Below, one piece after another: positions 8,144-16,975 of a DNA stretch of 64,000 bases (within the stretch, counting starts at the first letter, position 1; every line of letters starts with the position of its first letter). Under the pieces are notes generated by a model that was given only the letters and a program-made list of their open reading frames with translations, had not been told where the DNA came from and made no database searches. The DNA lies in NCBI RefSeq assembly GCF_003390925.1, contig NZ_QUBS01000090.1:124001-188000 (forward strand), given 5' to 3'. A program made the translations under genes and the position numbers. Source of the DNA: Trinickia diaoshuihuensis (lineage in GTDB: Bacteria; Pseudomonadota; Gammaproteobacteria; Burkholderiales; Burkholderiaceae).

Positions 8144-8794
8144 ATGATGCGACTCTATTCGTTCTTCAGATCCACCGCGTGCTTTCGTGTTCGAATCGCA
8201 TTGGCGCTGAAAGGCCTAACATGTGAGACGATCCCTATCAATCTGCTACAAGGCGAGGGCGAACACCAGGCCCCGGCCTTCGCGGAGATCAATCCGCAGA
8301 GAATGCTGCCCGTTCTGGTCACGGACGACGGCGAACGGATCACACAATCCTTGGCGATCTGCGAGTACCTCGAAGACTTGCGGCCCGCGCCGCCGCTTCT
8401 GCCGGCCAGTCCATCGAAGCGCGCTTACGTGCGTGCTTTGGCCGCCGCGATGGCCAGCGACATTCACCCGCTACATGCGATTCGCGTGTCGCGGTATCTC
8501 GAGCGAGCGTTCGATGCCGATGCGCAAGCGCGCCGGGCGTGGGGTCAACACTGGATACGCGAGGGACTCCTTGCGATCGAGGCGAGCCTGAAGCGCGGCG
8601 GTCACACTGGCCGCTATTGCTGCGGCGACGAGATATCGCTCGCCGACGTATTCCTCGTGCCGCAGCTTGCCAGCGCTATCCACTATGGCGTTGCTATCGA
8701 TGACCTAGAACTCGTTGGCCAAATTGTGGGCCGCTGTCTTGAGCAGCCTGCATTTCAGGCGGCCTTGCCCGAGAAACAGCCCGAAGCGGCATGA
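8144..8794 (+). CDS. Zeta-class glutathione S-transferase, maleylacetoacetate-isomerase-like
   Basis: The 216-residue protein starts with a thioredoxin-fold domain carrying RSTACFRVRIAL, close to the zeta-class signature SSCx(W/H)RVRIAL. The glutathione-binding segment ITQSLAICEYL follows near residue 65, then an all-helical C-terminal domain. Zeta GSTs isomerise maleylacetoacetate or maleylpyruvate. AGGAG precedes a double ATG at 8144/8147. The gene lies 17 bp after the cupin, probably last in the rightward operon. With no ring-cleavage dioxygenase nearby, a role in glutathione-dependent isomerisation or conjugation within the biosynthetic pathway is as likely as aromatic catabolism. Confidence 0.85.
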   Translation: MMRLYSFFRSTACFRVRIALALKGLTCETIPINLLQGEGEHQAPAFAEINPQRMLPVLVTDDGERITQSLAICEYLEDLRPAPPLLPASPSKRAYVRALAAAMASDIHPLHAIRVSRYLERAFDADAQARRAWGQHWIREGLLAIEASLKRGGHTGRYCCGDEISLADVFLVPQLASAIHYGVAIDDLELVGQIVGRCLEQPAFQAALPEKQPEAA

Positions 8795-8974
8795 GGAGAA
8801 TAAACCCAAACAGCATATTGCACCGCCGCATACGCTTTCATTATTGAAGTGTCAATACTGGACCTTGCTAAGGTCATTGATGAAGATGAGGGGTCGTGTT
8901 CCCTCGAGGTCGGACGAATCACAGTATCCGTTTCCGGCCTTTCACCACTACTCAGTGAGCATAGGGTGGGCGCC

Positions 8975-9961
8975 ATGAATCTTCGTTCAGTCGATTTGAA
9001 TTTGCTCGTTACGCTCGATGCGTTGCTCGCCGAGAAGCACGTCACGCGGGCCGGCAGAAAAATCGGGTTGACGCAGCCGGCCGTTAGTAACGCGCTCGGC
9101 CGGCTGCGCCATATGTTCAAGGATGAGATCCTCGTACGTGCGGCTTCCGGGATGGAATTGACGTCCCGCGCCAAGGCGTTGGCGCCGGCGCTCCGGCAGA
9201 TCCTTCAGCAAATCGAAACGTTGCTTGCATCGGAGCAATCGTTCGATCCGCTTGAATCGGAACGGCAATTCGCGCTGAGGATGTCCGACTTGACCGAGCT
9301 GCTGTTTTTGCCGGCGCTGTCTCGGTCCGTTCGGACCAGCGCGCCGCGGGTGACGCTCAATATCCTTCATCTAGGGGCCGCGCAAACCGTGGAAGGACTC
9401 CACGAAGGAGCGATCGACATCGCGCTCAGCGCACGGCGCCTCGATGACGGATCGCTACGTTCGCAGGTGCTGTTGCAGGACGATATGGTTTGCGTGATGA
9501 GCCGGTTGCATGCGGACGCGAATCAGCCGCTTTCGCTCGATCGATTCCTCGCACTGGACTTTTTGGATGTTTCGCCGAACCGCACCGCGGGTGGAATCGT
9601 CGATGACCTCCTGGCGGAAATCGATTGCACACGGCGCGTCGTTCTAACGGTACCCCATTGGCTCGTCGTGCCCGATATGCTGATCGCGCTGCCTGTCGCG
9701 GTGATCATGTCGGCGCGTCATGCGATGACGCTGGAACCCGGCCGGTTCACGATCGCGCCGTTGCCGCTTCCGCTCGAGCCGCTGACATGGTCGCTTTACT
9801 GGCACCCGAGGCACGATACGAGCGCGGCACATCGGTGGCTGCGCACGCGGATGACCGAATGCGCGGCCGCGCTCGATGCCTCGCATCGGTGGCCGGCCGA
9901 TAGGCCATCGTCCGTGCCGGCGGATGATCCGAAGCTGTACGACGTGGCCGCGGCTACATGA
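8975..9961 (+). CDS. LysR-family regulator (NodD/PcaQ-like branch)
   Basis: This 328-residue regulator has the N-terminal winged helix in LNLLVTLDALLAEKHVTRAG followed by LTQPAVSNALGRLR. The C-terminal substrate-binding domain contains the FALRMSDLTELLFLP segment typical of the NodD-like group. The start at 8975 (MNLRSVDLN) follows GGGTGGG; longer in-frame extensions carry no homologous-looking residues. It lies 180 bp downstream of the GST on the same strand and is the only regulator visible in the biosynthetic region, so it may control the divergent promoter at 3543-3922. Confidence 0.9.
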   Translation: MNLRSVDLNLLVTLDALLAEKHVTRAGRKIGLTQPAVSNALGRLRHMFKDEILVRAASGMELTSRAKALAPALRQILQQIETLLASEQSFDPLESERQFALRMSDLTELLFLPALSRSVRTSAPRVTLNILHLGAAQTVEGLHEGAIDIALSARRLDDGSLRSQVLLQDDMVCVMSRLHADANQPLSLDRFLALDFLDVSPNRTAGGIVDDLLAEIDCTRRVVLTVPHWLVVPDMLIALPVAVIMSARHAMTLEPGRFTIAPLPLPLEPLTWSLYWHPRHDTSAAHRWLRTRMTECAAALDASHRWPADRPSSVPADDPKLYDVAAAT

Positions 9962-9969
9962 GGCCAATC

Positions 9970-11043
9970 CTAAAACTGCTTGCGCATTCCGAGCGCCACG
10001 CCGGCGCTGCCGCTTCGCCCGCTCGCGAGCGAATACCCTAGAAAGTTGTAGTTGTAGTTATCGAAGTCGAGCGCCGCGCGCCACGCATAGCCCGCGGCTA
10101 CATATAGCAACGCCGACTTCGACAGCGAGTAGTCCATTTCCAGCGTGACCTGCTTCGGATTCGACGGGCCGGCGGAAGCGGTTCCCGGACTCGGGTTTTG
10201 CAACACGACATTCTCATAATAGAAAGCACCGATGGCTTGCAGGGCCGGTGTCACCCGATACCGTACGCCGGCCCAGTAAAAATCGAATCGCGTCACGACG
10301 CCGGGCGTCGTCACGTTCGCGCTCCCATGTTCGAACCCCGCGATGAACGTAGCCGGCCCGGGATGGATCGCCGCCGCAATCGCATAGCGTCGAAAATGCG
10401 TCACGTTCGGCACCGCGCCGTTGACGTCGTCATAACCGGCGGCAATGCCCACCAAACCGCCGGCGTATTCGAAGCCGAACCCCGATCCGGCACCGGCGCT
10501 GAACGCACCGGGCGTGCCGCCGAACGAATAATGCGCGCGCAGCGAGAGCCGGCCGAAGTCCGCGTAATACTTCACCATGTTGTTCTCGCGGAAATTCAGG
10601 CCCACGATCGCGCCGTCGGGCTCATACAGCGTCGAGTAGCCGTCGGTGACCGAGTAGTGCTCGAAGATATCGAACAGCGACGTGTATTGACGCCCGAAGC
10701 GCACCCCACCCCACCCCTGCCGGCTGAGCCCGAGCCACGCGCCGCGATCGAAACCCCCGGTCCCCACGCCCCTGCCGTTGTTCATCAGAATCGAACTCTC
10801 CAGGCGCACATCGGCACGCCAGCCGTCCCCTAACTCCTCCGCCGCTTTGATACCCCAACGCGAGCCGCTTCTGCCGCCCGACCCCATGCGAACCAGCGTG
10901 CCCGAACCCTGAGCCGGCGTTTGTTGATGAGTCACAACCTCGGTATAGATGTCGGCCACGCCGTATAGCGTCACGTTCGTCTGCGCGCTCGCACCAGCCG
11001 ATGCCAATCCCACGCCGCATGCTGCTAGCCATTGCTTCTTCAT
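9970..11043 (-). CDS. Outer-membrane trimeric porin
   Basis: The 357-residue protein is a Burkholderia-type 16-strand general porin. It has a signal peptide (MKKQWLAACGVGLASAGASA), the usual mature start QTNVTLYGVADIY and the terminal phenylalanine MRKQF needed for BAM recognition. The conserved early segment GSRWGIKAAEELGDGW is present. AAGGAG lies upstream of the ATG. It is downstream of the CitE-like lyase on the same strand, 74 bp away, so it is probably co-transcribed and admits the substrate of this IclR-controlled pathway. It converges with the LysR gene. Confidence 0.95.
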   Translation of the reverse strand: MKKQWLAACGVGLASAGASAQTNVTLYGVADIYTEVVTHQQTPAQGSGTLVRMGSGGRSGSRWGIKAAEELGDGWRADVRLESSILMNNGRGVGTGGFDRGAWLGLSRQGWGGVRFGRQYTSLFDIFEHYSVTDGYSTLYEPDGAIVGLNFRENNMVKYYADFGRLSLRAHYSFGGTPGAFSAGAGSGFGFEYAGGLVGIAAGYDDVNGAVPNVTHFRRYAIAAAIHPGPATFIAGFEHGSANVTTPGVVTRFDFYWAGVRYRVTPALQAIGAFYYENVVLQNPSPGTASAGPSNPKQVTLEMDYSLSKSALLYVAAGYAWRAALDFDNYNYNFLGYSLASGRSGSAGVALGMRKQF

Positions 11044-11117
11044 GTGTCACCGTCTCCTTAGTAGTCCTTATCGTTTTATGTGTGTCTCGGGCCGGCCGGC
11101 ACCCGGCCGTTCCGTGG

Positions 11118-12020
11118 CTATGCCGCGCCGCCCGAGCGCTGGCGCAACGCGGCGTCGCGTTCGATGATGCGGCGCGCCTGTGCGAGCACAGGCAAATCGA
11201 TCATCTTTCCCTCGAACGCAGCCGCGCCGCGTCCGGCACCGCGCGCGGCCGCGTATGCATCGACGATACGGCGCGCGCGGGCGACCTCCGCCTCGGAAGG
11301 AGAGAACGCCCGGTTGAGCGCGCCGACCTGCTTCGGATGAATGCACGTCGCCCCGACGAACCCGAACTCCGCCGATTCGCGCGCCATCCGCTCGAATCCC
11401 TCGAGGTCGCCTAGATCATCCGGCGTCCCCATCAGCCCGAGCGGCCATACGCCGGCCGCCGCGGCCGCAATGACCAGCAGTTGCTTCGGAACGCGCAATA
11501 CGTTCGCGTTGGCGTGGCTGCCGCAAGTGACCGCGAAGTCACCGCCGCCGAGCATCATTCCGACGAGTCGCGGCGACGCGCGCGCGATTCGATCCATACA
11601 CCCGAACGCCTGAGGTGTCTCGATCGTCGCGATCAATCGGGTGGCGCCGCGCTCCCGGCCATGCTCCAGCTCCAGCATCTCCAAGCATTCGTCGATCGCC
11701 ATCAGATGCGATGCGCCGAGTACCTTCGGCACCACCACGCCCGTCACCCCGGCTCCGACCGCGGCCCGCAAATCGTCCACCATCCATCGCAAGGGCGCGT
11801 TCACGCGCACCAGCACGGCAAGCCCCGCCGCCGCTATCCGGTGCGCCGAGGCGGGCAGCATCGCGCGCGCATCGTGCTTCGATTCGGGAGGCACGCTGTC
11901 CTCTAGATCGAGCAACGCCGCATCAGCGCTCGAACGGCAAGCACTATCGGCATAGCGGCTGATATGCGCGGGCACGTAGAGCAACGAGCGCCAGGGAGCA
12001 AACGACAAGCCTTCATTCAT
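11118..12020 (-). CDS. HpcH/HpaI-family CoA ester lyase (CitE-like)
   Basis: The 300-residue protein is a CitE/malyl-CoA-lyase-like TIM barrel that cleaves beta-hydroxyacyl-CoA such as malyl-CoA or citramalyl-CoA. Visible elements are WRSLLYVPAH, the metal-site DLEDSVP, the substrate-binding arginine in VRVNAP, the glutamate in IATIETPQAF and the aspartate in GGGDFAVTCG. The start at 12020 (MNEGLSF) is preferred because the upstream in-frame stretch to 12086 runs through the operator palindrome. It is divergent from the IclR gene and the CoA-transferase operon. Together they suggest activation of a hydroxy acid to its CoA ester and cleavage to acetyl-CoA or a relative plus a keto acid. Confidence 0.88.
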   Translation of the reverse strand: MNEGLSFAPWRSLLYVPAHISRYADSACRSSADAALLDLEDSVPPESKHDARAMLPASAHRIAAAGLAVLVRVNAPLRWMVDDLRAAVGAGVTGVVVPKVLGASHLMAIDECLEMLELEHGRERGATRLIATIETPQAFGCMDRIARASPRLVGMMLGGGDFAVTCGSHANANVLRVPKQLLVIAAAAAGVWPLGLMGTPDDLGDLEGFERMARESAEFGFVGATCIHPKQVGALNRAFSPSEAEVARARRIVDAYAAARGAGRGAAAFEGKMIDLPVLAQARRIIERDAALRQRSGGAA

Positions 12021-12038
12021 CTCGATCACCGGATTCCT

Positions 12039-12061
12039 AAAATGAAAGTGACTTTCATTTT
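12039..12061. promoter_or_regulatory. Perfect 23 bp palindrome, predicted IclR operator (lyase side)
   Basis: The arm AAAATGAAAGT is followed by one G and then its exact reverse complement. It lies 18 bp upstream of the CitE-like start and shares its sequence with the site at 12189. Two matching palindromes in the divergent gap of an IclR gene strongly suggest its binding sites; binding itself is inferred. Confidence 0.7.
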
Positions 12062-12188
12062 GTTGCCACATACCCACGACGGTCAAACTATCGTTAACCC
12101 GTTCTGCTTTGCACCATGGGCCGGTCAGTTCTCCTTACTATCGGCTTGCGAAAACCAAAACGTGTTGACATGGGGAAGTCAACGGATA

Positions 12189-12211
12189 AAAATGAAAGCG
12201 ACTTTTGTTTT
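12189..12211. promoter_or_regulatory. Second copy of the palindrome, predicted IclR operator (regulator side)
   Basis: The left arm AAAATGAAAGC and right arm ACTTTTGTTTT match the 12039 site at 20 of 23 positions. It lies about 80 bp upstream of the IclR start and 150 bp from the first site. The two sites probably allow control of both divergent transcripts, including autoregulation. Confidence 0.65.
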
Positions 12212-12291
12212 TTCCAAGGAGCAGGCCGCGACGATGGCAGCATCGCGTCGAACGGGGTGCCCGGTTTGCCACAGTTCAAGTAGAGGTTCAG

Positions 12292-13041
12292 ATGAATGCT
12301 CAAGCCGACGGCGGCGTCGCCGCCGTCAATCGTGCCCTGACGGCGCTGCTCGCCTTCGCCGACGCACCGAACGGGCTCATGCTCGCGCAAGTGAGCGAGG
12401 CCACCGGCCTGAACATGAGCACCTTGCTCCGGCTGTTCGAATCGCTCGAAACGTTCCGCTTCATCAAACGCTTGCCCGACGGCCGCTATGTGCTCGGCCC
12501 CGCCAGTTTTCACCTCGGCATCATGTATCGGGAGTCCTTCCAGTTGCGCGAATACGCCGTTCCCATCCTGCGCAAACTGACTGATGAAACCGGCGAGACT
12601 GCGGCCTACTACGTGCGCGAAGGGGACGAACGCGTGTGTCTGTTTCGCTTCTACGCGCGCCGTGCCGTTCATACGCACTTACGCGAGGGCGATCGCTTCC
12701 CGCTCGATGTGGGCGCCGCGGGCCGTGTCCTACTGGCGTTTTCGGGAACGCGCGGTAACGACTACGACAAAGTGGCGGAACTCGGATACGCCGTATCGAT
12801 CGGCGAGCGCGAACCCGAAAGCGCCGCGATCGCCTGCCCCGTGTTCGGTGTCGGGCGGTTGCTCAGCGGCGCCATTTCGCTCGGCGTGCCGCGTTACCGC
12901 TTCAACAAAAAGGTCTTGGCCGATTACCTGCCGCGCGTGCAAGCGGCCGCCGCTCAATTGACGCACGACCTAGGCGGCGATCTGCCGGGCGGCTTCTCGA
13001 ACCTCTCCCAAGCCGCCATCGACAGCGCCCTCAACGACTAA
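12292..13041 (+). CDS. IclR-family transcriptional regulator
   Basis: The 249-residue protein has the IclR plan: an N-terminal winged helix (AVNRALTALLAF, then LAQVSEATGLNMSTLLRLFESLE) and a C-terminal GAF-like effector domain (YVREGDERVCLFRF, then LDVGAAGRVLLAF). The ATG at 12292 follows AGAGG; longer in-frame readings start inside the operator. It sits between divergent transcripts and 59 bp upstream of the CoA-transferase gene, so it probably regulates the whole cluster 9970-16953. The effector is presumably the imported acid or its CoA ester. Confidence 0.92.
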   Translation: MNAQADGGVAAVNRALTALLAFADAPNGLMLAQVSEATGLNMSTLLRLFESLETFRFIKRLPDGRYVLGPASFHLGIMYRESFQLREYAVPILRKLTDETGETAAYYVREGDERVCLFRFYARRAVHTHLREGDRFPLDVGAAGRVLLAFSGTRGNDYDKVAELGYAVSIGEREPESAAIACPVFGVGRLLSGAISLGVPRYRFNKKVLADYLPRVQAAAAQLTHDLGGDLPGGFSNLSQAAIDSALND

Positions 13042-13100
13042 CCCGGCCTAACGCAGCCCAACGTGGCCGGCTACCGGCCACGCACACCAGGAGACAAAGG

Positions 13101-14387
13101 ATGTCCGTAGCACACATACCCACCGAGGGCGCTCGCGCCGTGCGGCGGGGAAGCACTGGCGCCATCCATCAAAAAACCTTCGACAGCGCGTCGCGTGGTC
13201 CGCTCGAAGGCATACGTGTGGTCGATCTGTCCCGTCTCATGGCCGGCAACATGTTAAGCCTGCAGCTCGCCGATTTCGGCGCCGACGTCATTAAAGTCGA
13301 GAACGAGCGCGGCGATACGCTGCGGGCGGTCGGCGCGGGGGGCATCAGCACGAACTGGAAGGTCTACGGACGTAACAAGCGTAGCGTGTGCGTCGATTTG
13401 CATTGCGCCGAAGGAATCGAACTCGTCCGCAAGCTCGTTGCGCAAGCCGACGTCTTCATCGAAAGCTTCAAGCCGGGCGTACTCGAACAAATGGGCCTTG
13501 CACCGGATGTGCTGCACGGCATCCGTCCGCAACTCGTCATCGCACGCATTTCGGGCTGGGGACAAACGGGCCCCTATCGGCACAAACCCGGCTTCGGCAC
13601 GCTGGCGGAGGGCTATTCCGGCTTCGCCGCCATCAACGGGTTCGCCGATCGCGAGCCTGTCTTGCCCCCGATCTTCCTCGGCGACATGACGGCGGGCCTC
13701 TCAGGCGCGATCGCGGTACTCGTCGCTCTACTCGCCCGCACCCGGCGCGACGCCCCCGGCCAAGTGATCGACGTGTCCTTGTTCGAACCGATGTTTTCGA
13801 TTCTCGGCCCGCTCGCCGCCAACTACGCCATGACCGGCAAGATCAAACCGCGCACGGGCAGCCGCTCCACGAATACGGCACCGCGCAACGCGTATCGGAC
13901 GCGCGACGGCAAGTGGCTCTGTCTGTCGAGTTCGACGCAAACGATGGCCGAGCGCCTCTTTCGGGCCATTGGGCGCGCCGATCTGATCGACGATCCGCGC
14001 TATGCGACCAACGTCGAGCGCGTCAAACATGCCGGCGAGCTCGACGCCATTGTGGGCTCTTTCATTGCCGAACGCGATCTAGACGAGAACCTCGCGTTTT
14101 TCGAGTCGGCCGGCGTGACCGTCGGCCCGATCAACGATGTCGCGCAGATCGTACAGGACTCCTACGTGATCGAACGGGAAGTACTCGTCGAACTCCCCGA
14201 CGACGACGCCGGCAGCTTACCGATGCACAACATCGTGCCTCGGCTCTCGGGCACGCCGGGCGTATTTCGACGCCCCGCCCCCTCGCTCGGCGAACACAAT
14301 CGCGAGGTACTGATGCCGTTGGTCGGCGAGAGCGAATATGCGGCCTTGACGCAGAGAGGCATCATCGTCGGCCCGGGCAACGAATAG
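13101..14387 (+). CDS. CaiB/BaiF-family (class III) CoA-transferase
   Basis: The 428-residue protein contains the family start GPLEGIRVVDLSRLMAG and FGADVIKVEN. The catalytic aspartate lies in FLGDMTAGLSGA near residue 195, and the closing segment SLGEHNREVL is present. These enzymes move CoA from a donor such as succinyl-CoA to a carboxylic acid through an aspartyl-CoA anhydride. AGGAG precedes the ATG. It is the first enzyme gene after iclR and pairs logically with the divergent CitE-like lyase. The pairing recalls citramalate or malate activation and cleavage, but no hydratase is present and the substrate is unproven. Confidence 0.92.
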   Translation: MSVAHIPTEGARAVRRGSTGAIHQKTFDSASRGPLEGIRVVDLSRLMAGNMLSLQLADFGADVIKVENERGDTLRAVGAGGISTNWKVYGRNKRSVCVDLHCAEGIELVRKLVAQADVFIESFKPGVLEQMGLAPDVLHGIRPQLVIARISGWGQTGPYRHKPGFGTLAEGYSGFAAINGFADREPVLPPIFLGDMTAGLSGAIAVLVALLARTRRDAPGQVIDVSLFEPMFSILGPLAANYAMTGKIKPRTGSRSTNTAPRNAYRTRDGKWLCLSSSTQTMAERLFRAIGRADLIDDPRYATNVERVKHAGELDAIVGSFIAERDLDENLAFFESAGVTVGPINDVAQIVQDSYVIEREVLVELPDDDAGSLPMHNIVPRLSGTPGVFRRPAPSLGEHNREVLMPLVGESEYAALTQRGIIVGPGNE

Positions 14388-14453
14388 CGGGCCGATATCC
14401 GACAAGCGGCCCGCGCTTGCGCCGCCGGCCGCCATGACAAGGAGACAGAGCGC

Positions 14454-15464
14454 ATGAATCCACGTTGGATTCGCCGTCCGCCCGGATCGAATTGGGGCGA
14501 TTTCGGCGCTGACGATCAAAAGGGCCGCTTGAATTGGCTGACGCCGGAACATGTGCGGCAAGCTGTGGCCGAAGTTCGAGAGGGCCTCGTCTTTTCATTG
14601 AGCCTGCCGCTCGACGTGCCGCGAGGCGGCGGCTTGAATGCTCGCCGGCGCCCTCCTGCCGTCTGGCCGGCATCGCTCGAGGGCAAACCATACTTCGGCT
14701 ATCGCGCCGATGAGCGAGTGCGCGGAGCGACCGACGTCGTCTGCGACGACGCCTTCTGCATGCACTCGCAGTTCTCGACCCAATGGGATGCCCTCTCGCA
14801 CGTCGGCTCGCTATTCGACGCCGACGGCGACGGCCACGCCGAGCGCGTCTTCTACAACGGCTATCGCATGGACGAACACGTACGCGTGCCCGAGGATGGC
14901 GCCGCCGCCGGCGGTGCGCAGGCCCTAGGCATCGAAGTGATGGCGCAAACCGGCGTGCAAGGGCGGGGCGTCATGGTGGATCTGCGCCGCCGTTTCGGCG
15001 ACGAGCGCCGCAAGATCGGCTATGACGACTGGATGCGCACACTGGATGCCGACGGCGTTCAAGTCGAGCGCGGCGATATCGTCTGTATCCATACCGGTTT
15101 TGCCGACCGTTTACTGACGAGCGAGGCGCCATCCGCGTCGAACATCTGTTGCGTGCTCGACGGCGACGACGACCGCCTGCTTCGATGGATCGACGAATCG
15201 GGCCTCGCGGCCCTCGCCGCCGACAACCACGCGGTGGAAGAACGGCCGCAGCAAGTAGCGGATCGCACTCGCCCCGGCCCCATCATGCCGCTGCATGAGC
15301 TGTGCCTCTTCAAGCTCGGCATTCATCTGGGCGAGCTTTGGCATTTGACGCCGCTCGCGGCTTGGCTCGCGCGGCATGAACGCTCGCGCTTCCTGCTGAC
15401 CGCGCCACCGCTTTATCTGCGCGGGCTCGTGGGTTCGCCCGTCAATCCCATCGCGACAGTCTGA
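14454..15464 (+). CDS. Cyclase-family hydrolase (kynurenine-formamidase-like fold)
   Basis: The 336-residue protein belongs to PF04199, the metal-dependent cyclase/amide or lactone hydrolase family that includes KynB and isatin hydrolase. The N-terminal substrate loop NWGDFGADDQKGRLNW and the metal motif region FSTQWDALSHVG are visible, as is a later DNHAVEERP histidine segment. The length and STQWDALSHV form fit the larger branch of the family. AAGGAG precedes the ATG. Position between the CoA-transferase and the MFS gene suggests it opens a ring amide or lactone to give the acid that is then CoA-activated. Confidence 0.87.
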   Translation: MNPRWIRRPPGSNWGDFGADDQKGRLNWLTPEHVRQAVAEVREGLVFSLSLPLDVPRGGGLNARRRPPAVWPASLEGKPYFGYRADERVRGATDVVCDDAFCMHSQFSTQWDALSHVGSLFDADGDGHAERVFYNGYRMDEHVRVPEDGAAAGGAQALGIEVMAQTGVQGRGVMVDLRRRFGDERRKIGYDDWMRTLDADGVQVERGDIVCIHTGFADRLLTSEAPSASNICCVLDGDDDRLLRWIDESGLAALAADNHAVEERPQQVADRTRPGPIMPLHELCLFKLGIHLGELWHLTPLAAWLARHERSRFLLTAPPLYLRGLVGSPVNPIATV

Positions 15465-15492
15465 CAGAACAACGACTTATTAGGAGACCCCG

Positions 15493-16953
15493 ATGTCCTC
15501 GTCCCAGGTGTCGTCGATCACGGCACGCATCGATCGTTTGCCGCCCACTCGCACGGTTTGGCACATCGTCCTGCTGCTCAGCGTCGGCGGCTTTTTCGAA
15601 GTCTATGACTTGTTCCAGATGACTTACCTGCCACCGGGGCTGGTGCGCGACGGCATCTTTCATGCCGGCGCCAAGGGCCTGCTCGGCATGTCCGATCAAG
15701 GGGCGCTGGGCGCGGCGACGTTCGCGGGACTGTTCATCGGCGAGATCTTCCTATCGCGCTTCGCCGATCTCGTCGGACGGCGGATTCTGTTCACGAGCTC
15801 GCTCGTCCTCTATACGGCGGCCAGCCTGTCGATGTGCTGGCAGCACACGGCGATCGGCATTTGCGTCTGCCGCCTGATCGCCGGATGCGGCGTGGGTGCC
15901 GAGTTGATCACGATAGGCGCGTTCCTGACCGAGCTCGTGCCCAAGGCCGTTCGCGGCCGAGCGTTCGCCCTGTGTTTCTCGGTGGGCTACCTCGCGATGC
16001 CCGTGCTGGCGTTTGCCTCCTGGCAGTTGATCCCCTACGCTCCGTTGGGGTTCTCGGGTTGGCGCTGGGTCGTGCTGCTCGGCGGCTCGGGTGCCATCGT
16101 AGCCGTCTGGCTGCAAGCGAAGCTGCCCGAGTCGCCGCGCTGGCTCGCCACGCGCGGGCGCGAGCAAGAAGCGCAAGCCACGCTGCTATCGATCGAGCAG
16201 CGCGTCGAACGCGAATACGGGCGGCCGCTGCCGCCGATACATGAAATCGAAGCACCGGCGCCCGCGGGTGCGACGGCACGGACGCCGTCGATGTGGGACA
16301 GTGCGTATCGGCGCCGCACATGGATGCTCATCGCGTTCAACGCATTCCTGAGCATCGGCTTTTTTGGCTTTAGCCAATGGCTGCCGACGCTGCTCGTCGC
16401 CCAAGGCGCCGCGATCACGAAGAGTCTTTGGTACGCTTTTCTTATCGCCTTCGCCTACCCGGTGTCTCCGTATATCGCCGCCGGACTCGCGGATCGCATC
16501 GAACGCAAATGGCTCATCTCGGCGTGCGCTCTGGGCGTCGCGCTCTTCGGCACAGCGTTCGCCATGGCCGGGCACTCGCCGTTCGCCGTCGTGTTCGGCT
16601 TGCTCGTGACGCTTTGCAGCGCCGTCATGGCCGGCAATGCAACGGCGTATCAGGCCGAAATTTTCCCCACGCCAATTCGCAGCAAGGCGTTGGGCTTCGT
16701 CCATTCGATCGGCCGGCTGACCGGTATCGCGAGCAGTTTCCTCGTTGCCCTCTTACTTCAGCACGGTGGCCCCGCGGCGGTATTCGCACTGATCGCGGGC
16801 AGCATGGCCGTCGTGATCGTATCGATCGGACTGTTCGGTCCGCGCACGAACGGGCGTTCGCTCGAGGAGATCGCGAGCGAGGCCGGCGGCGAGGCGCAAC
16901 GCACCGGCTCGATGCGTGTGGATGCCCCTGCGCCGGCGATCGGCCGAAGGTGA
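15493..16953 (+). CDS. MFS transporter, sugar/acid porter type
   Basis: The 486-residue protein has about 12 hydrophobic segments, with the MFS loop signature RFADLVGRR between helices 2 and 3 and PESPRWLATRGR after helix 6, as in the sugar-porter and aromatic-acid/H+ symporter groups. The central loop is hydrophilic (residues about 220-270). TAGGAG precedes the ATG. It ends the IclR-controlled operon and probably takes up the substrate that crosses the outer membrane through the linked porin. It converges with the GH3 gene 22 bp away. Confidence 0.92.
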   Translation: MSSSQVSSITARIDRLPPTRTVWHIVLLLSVGGFFEVYDLFQMTYLPPGLVRDGIFHAGAKGLLGMSDQGALGAATFAGLFIGEIFLSRFADLVGRRILFTSSLVLYTAASLSMCWQHTAIGICVCRLIAGCGVGAELITIGAFLTELVPKAVRGRAFALCFSVGYLAMPVLAFASWQLIPYAPLGFSGWRWVVLLGGSGAIVAVWLQAKLPESPRWLATRGREQEAQATLLSIEQRVEREYGRPLPPIHEIEAPAPAGATARTPSMWDSAYRRRTWMLIAFNAFLSIGFFGFSQWLPTLLVAQGAAITKSLWYAFLIAFAYPVSPYIAAGLADRIERKWLISACALGVALFGTAFAMAGHSPFAVVFGLLVTLCSAVMAGNATAYQAEIFPTPIRSKALGFVHSIGRLTGIASSFLVALLLQHGGPAAVFALIAGSMAVVIVSIGLFGPRTNGRSLEEIASEAGGEAQRTGSMRVDAPAPAIGRR

Positions 16954-16975
16954 GCGACGCCCCAATCAGCCGTGG

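Noticed and set aside
7623-8794. Gentisate catabolic operon (dioxygenase plus maleylpyruvate isomerase)
   Set aside because: The cupin is too short for gentisate dioxygenase and no fumarylpyruvate hydrolase is present.
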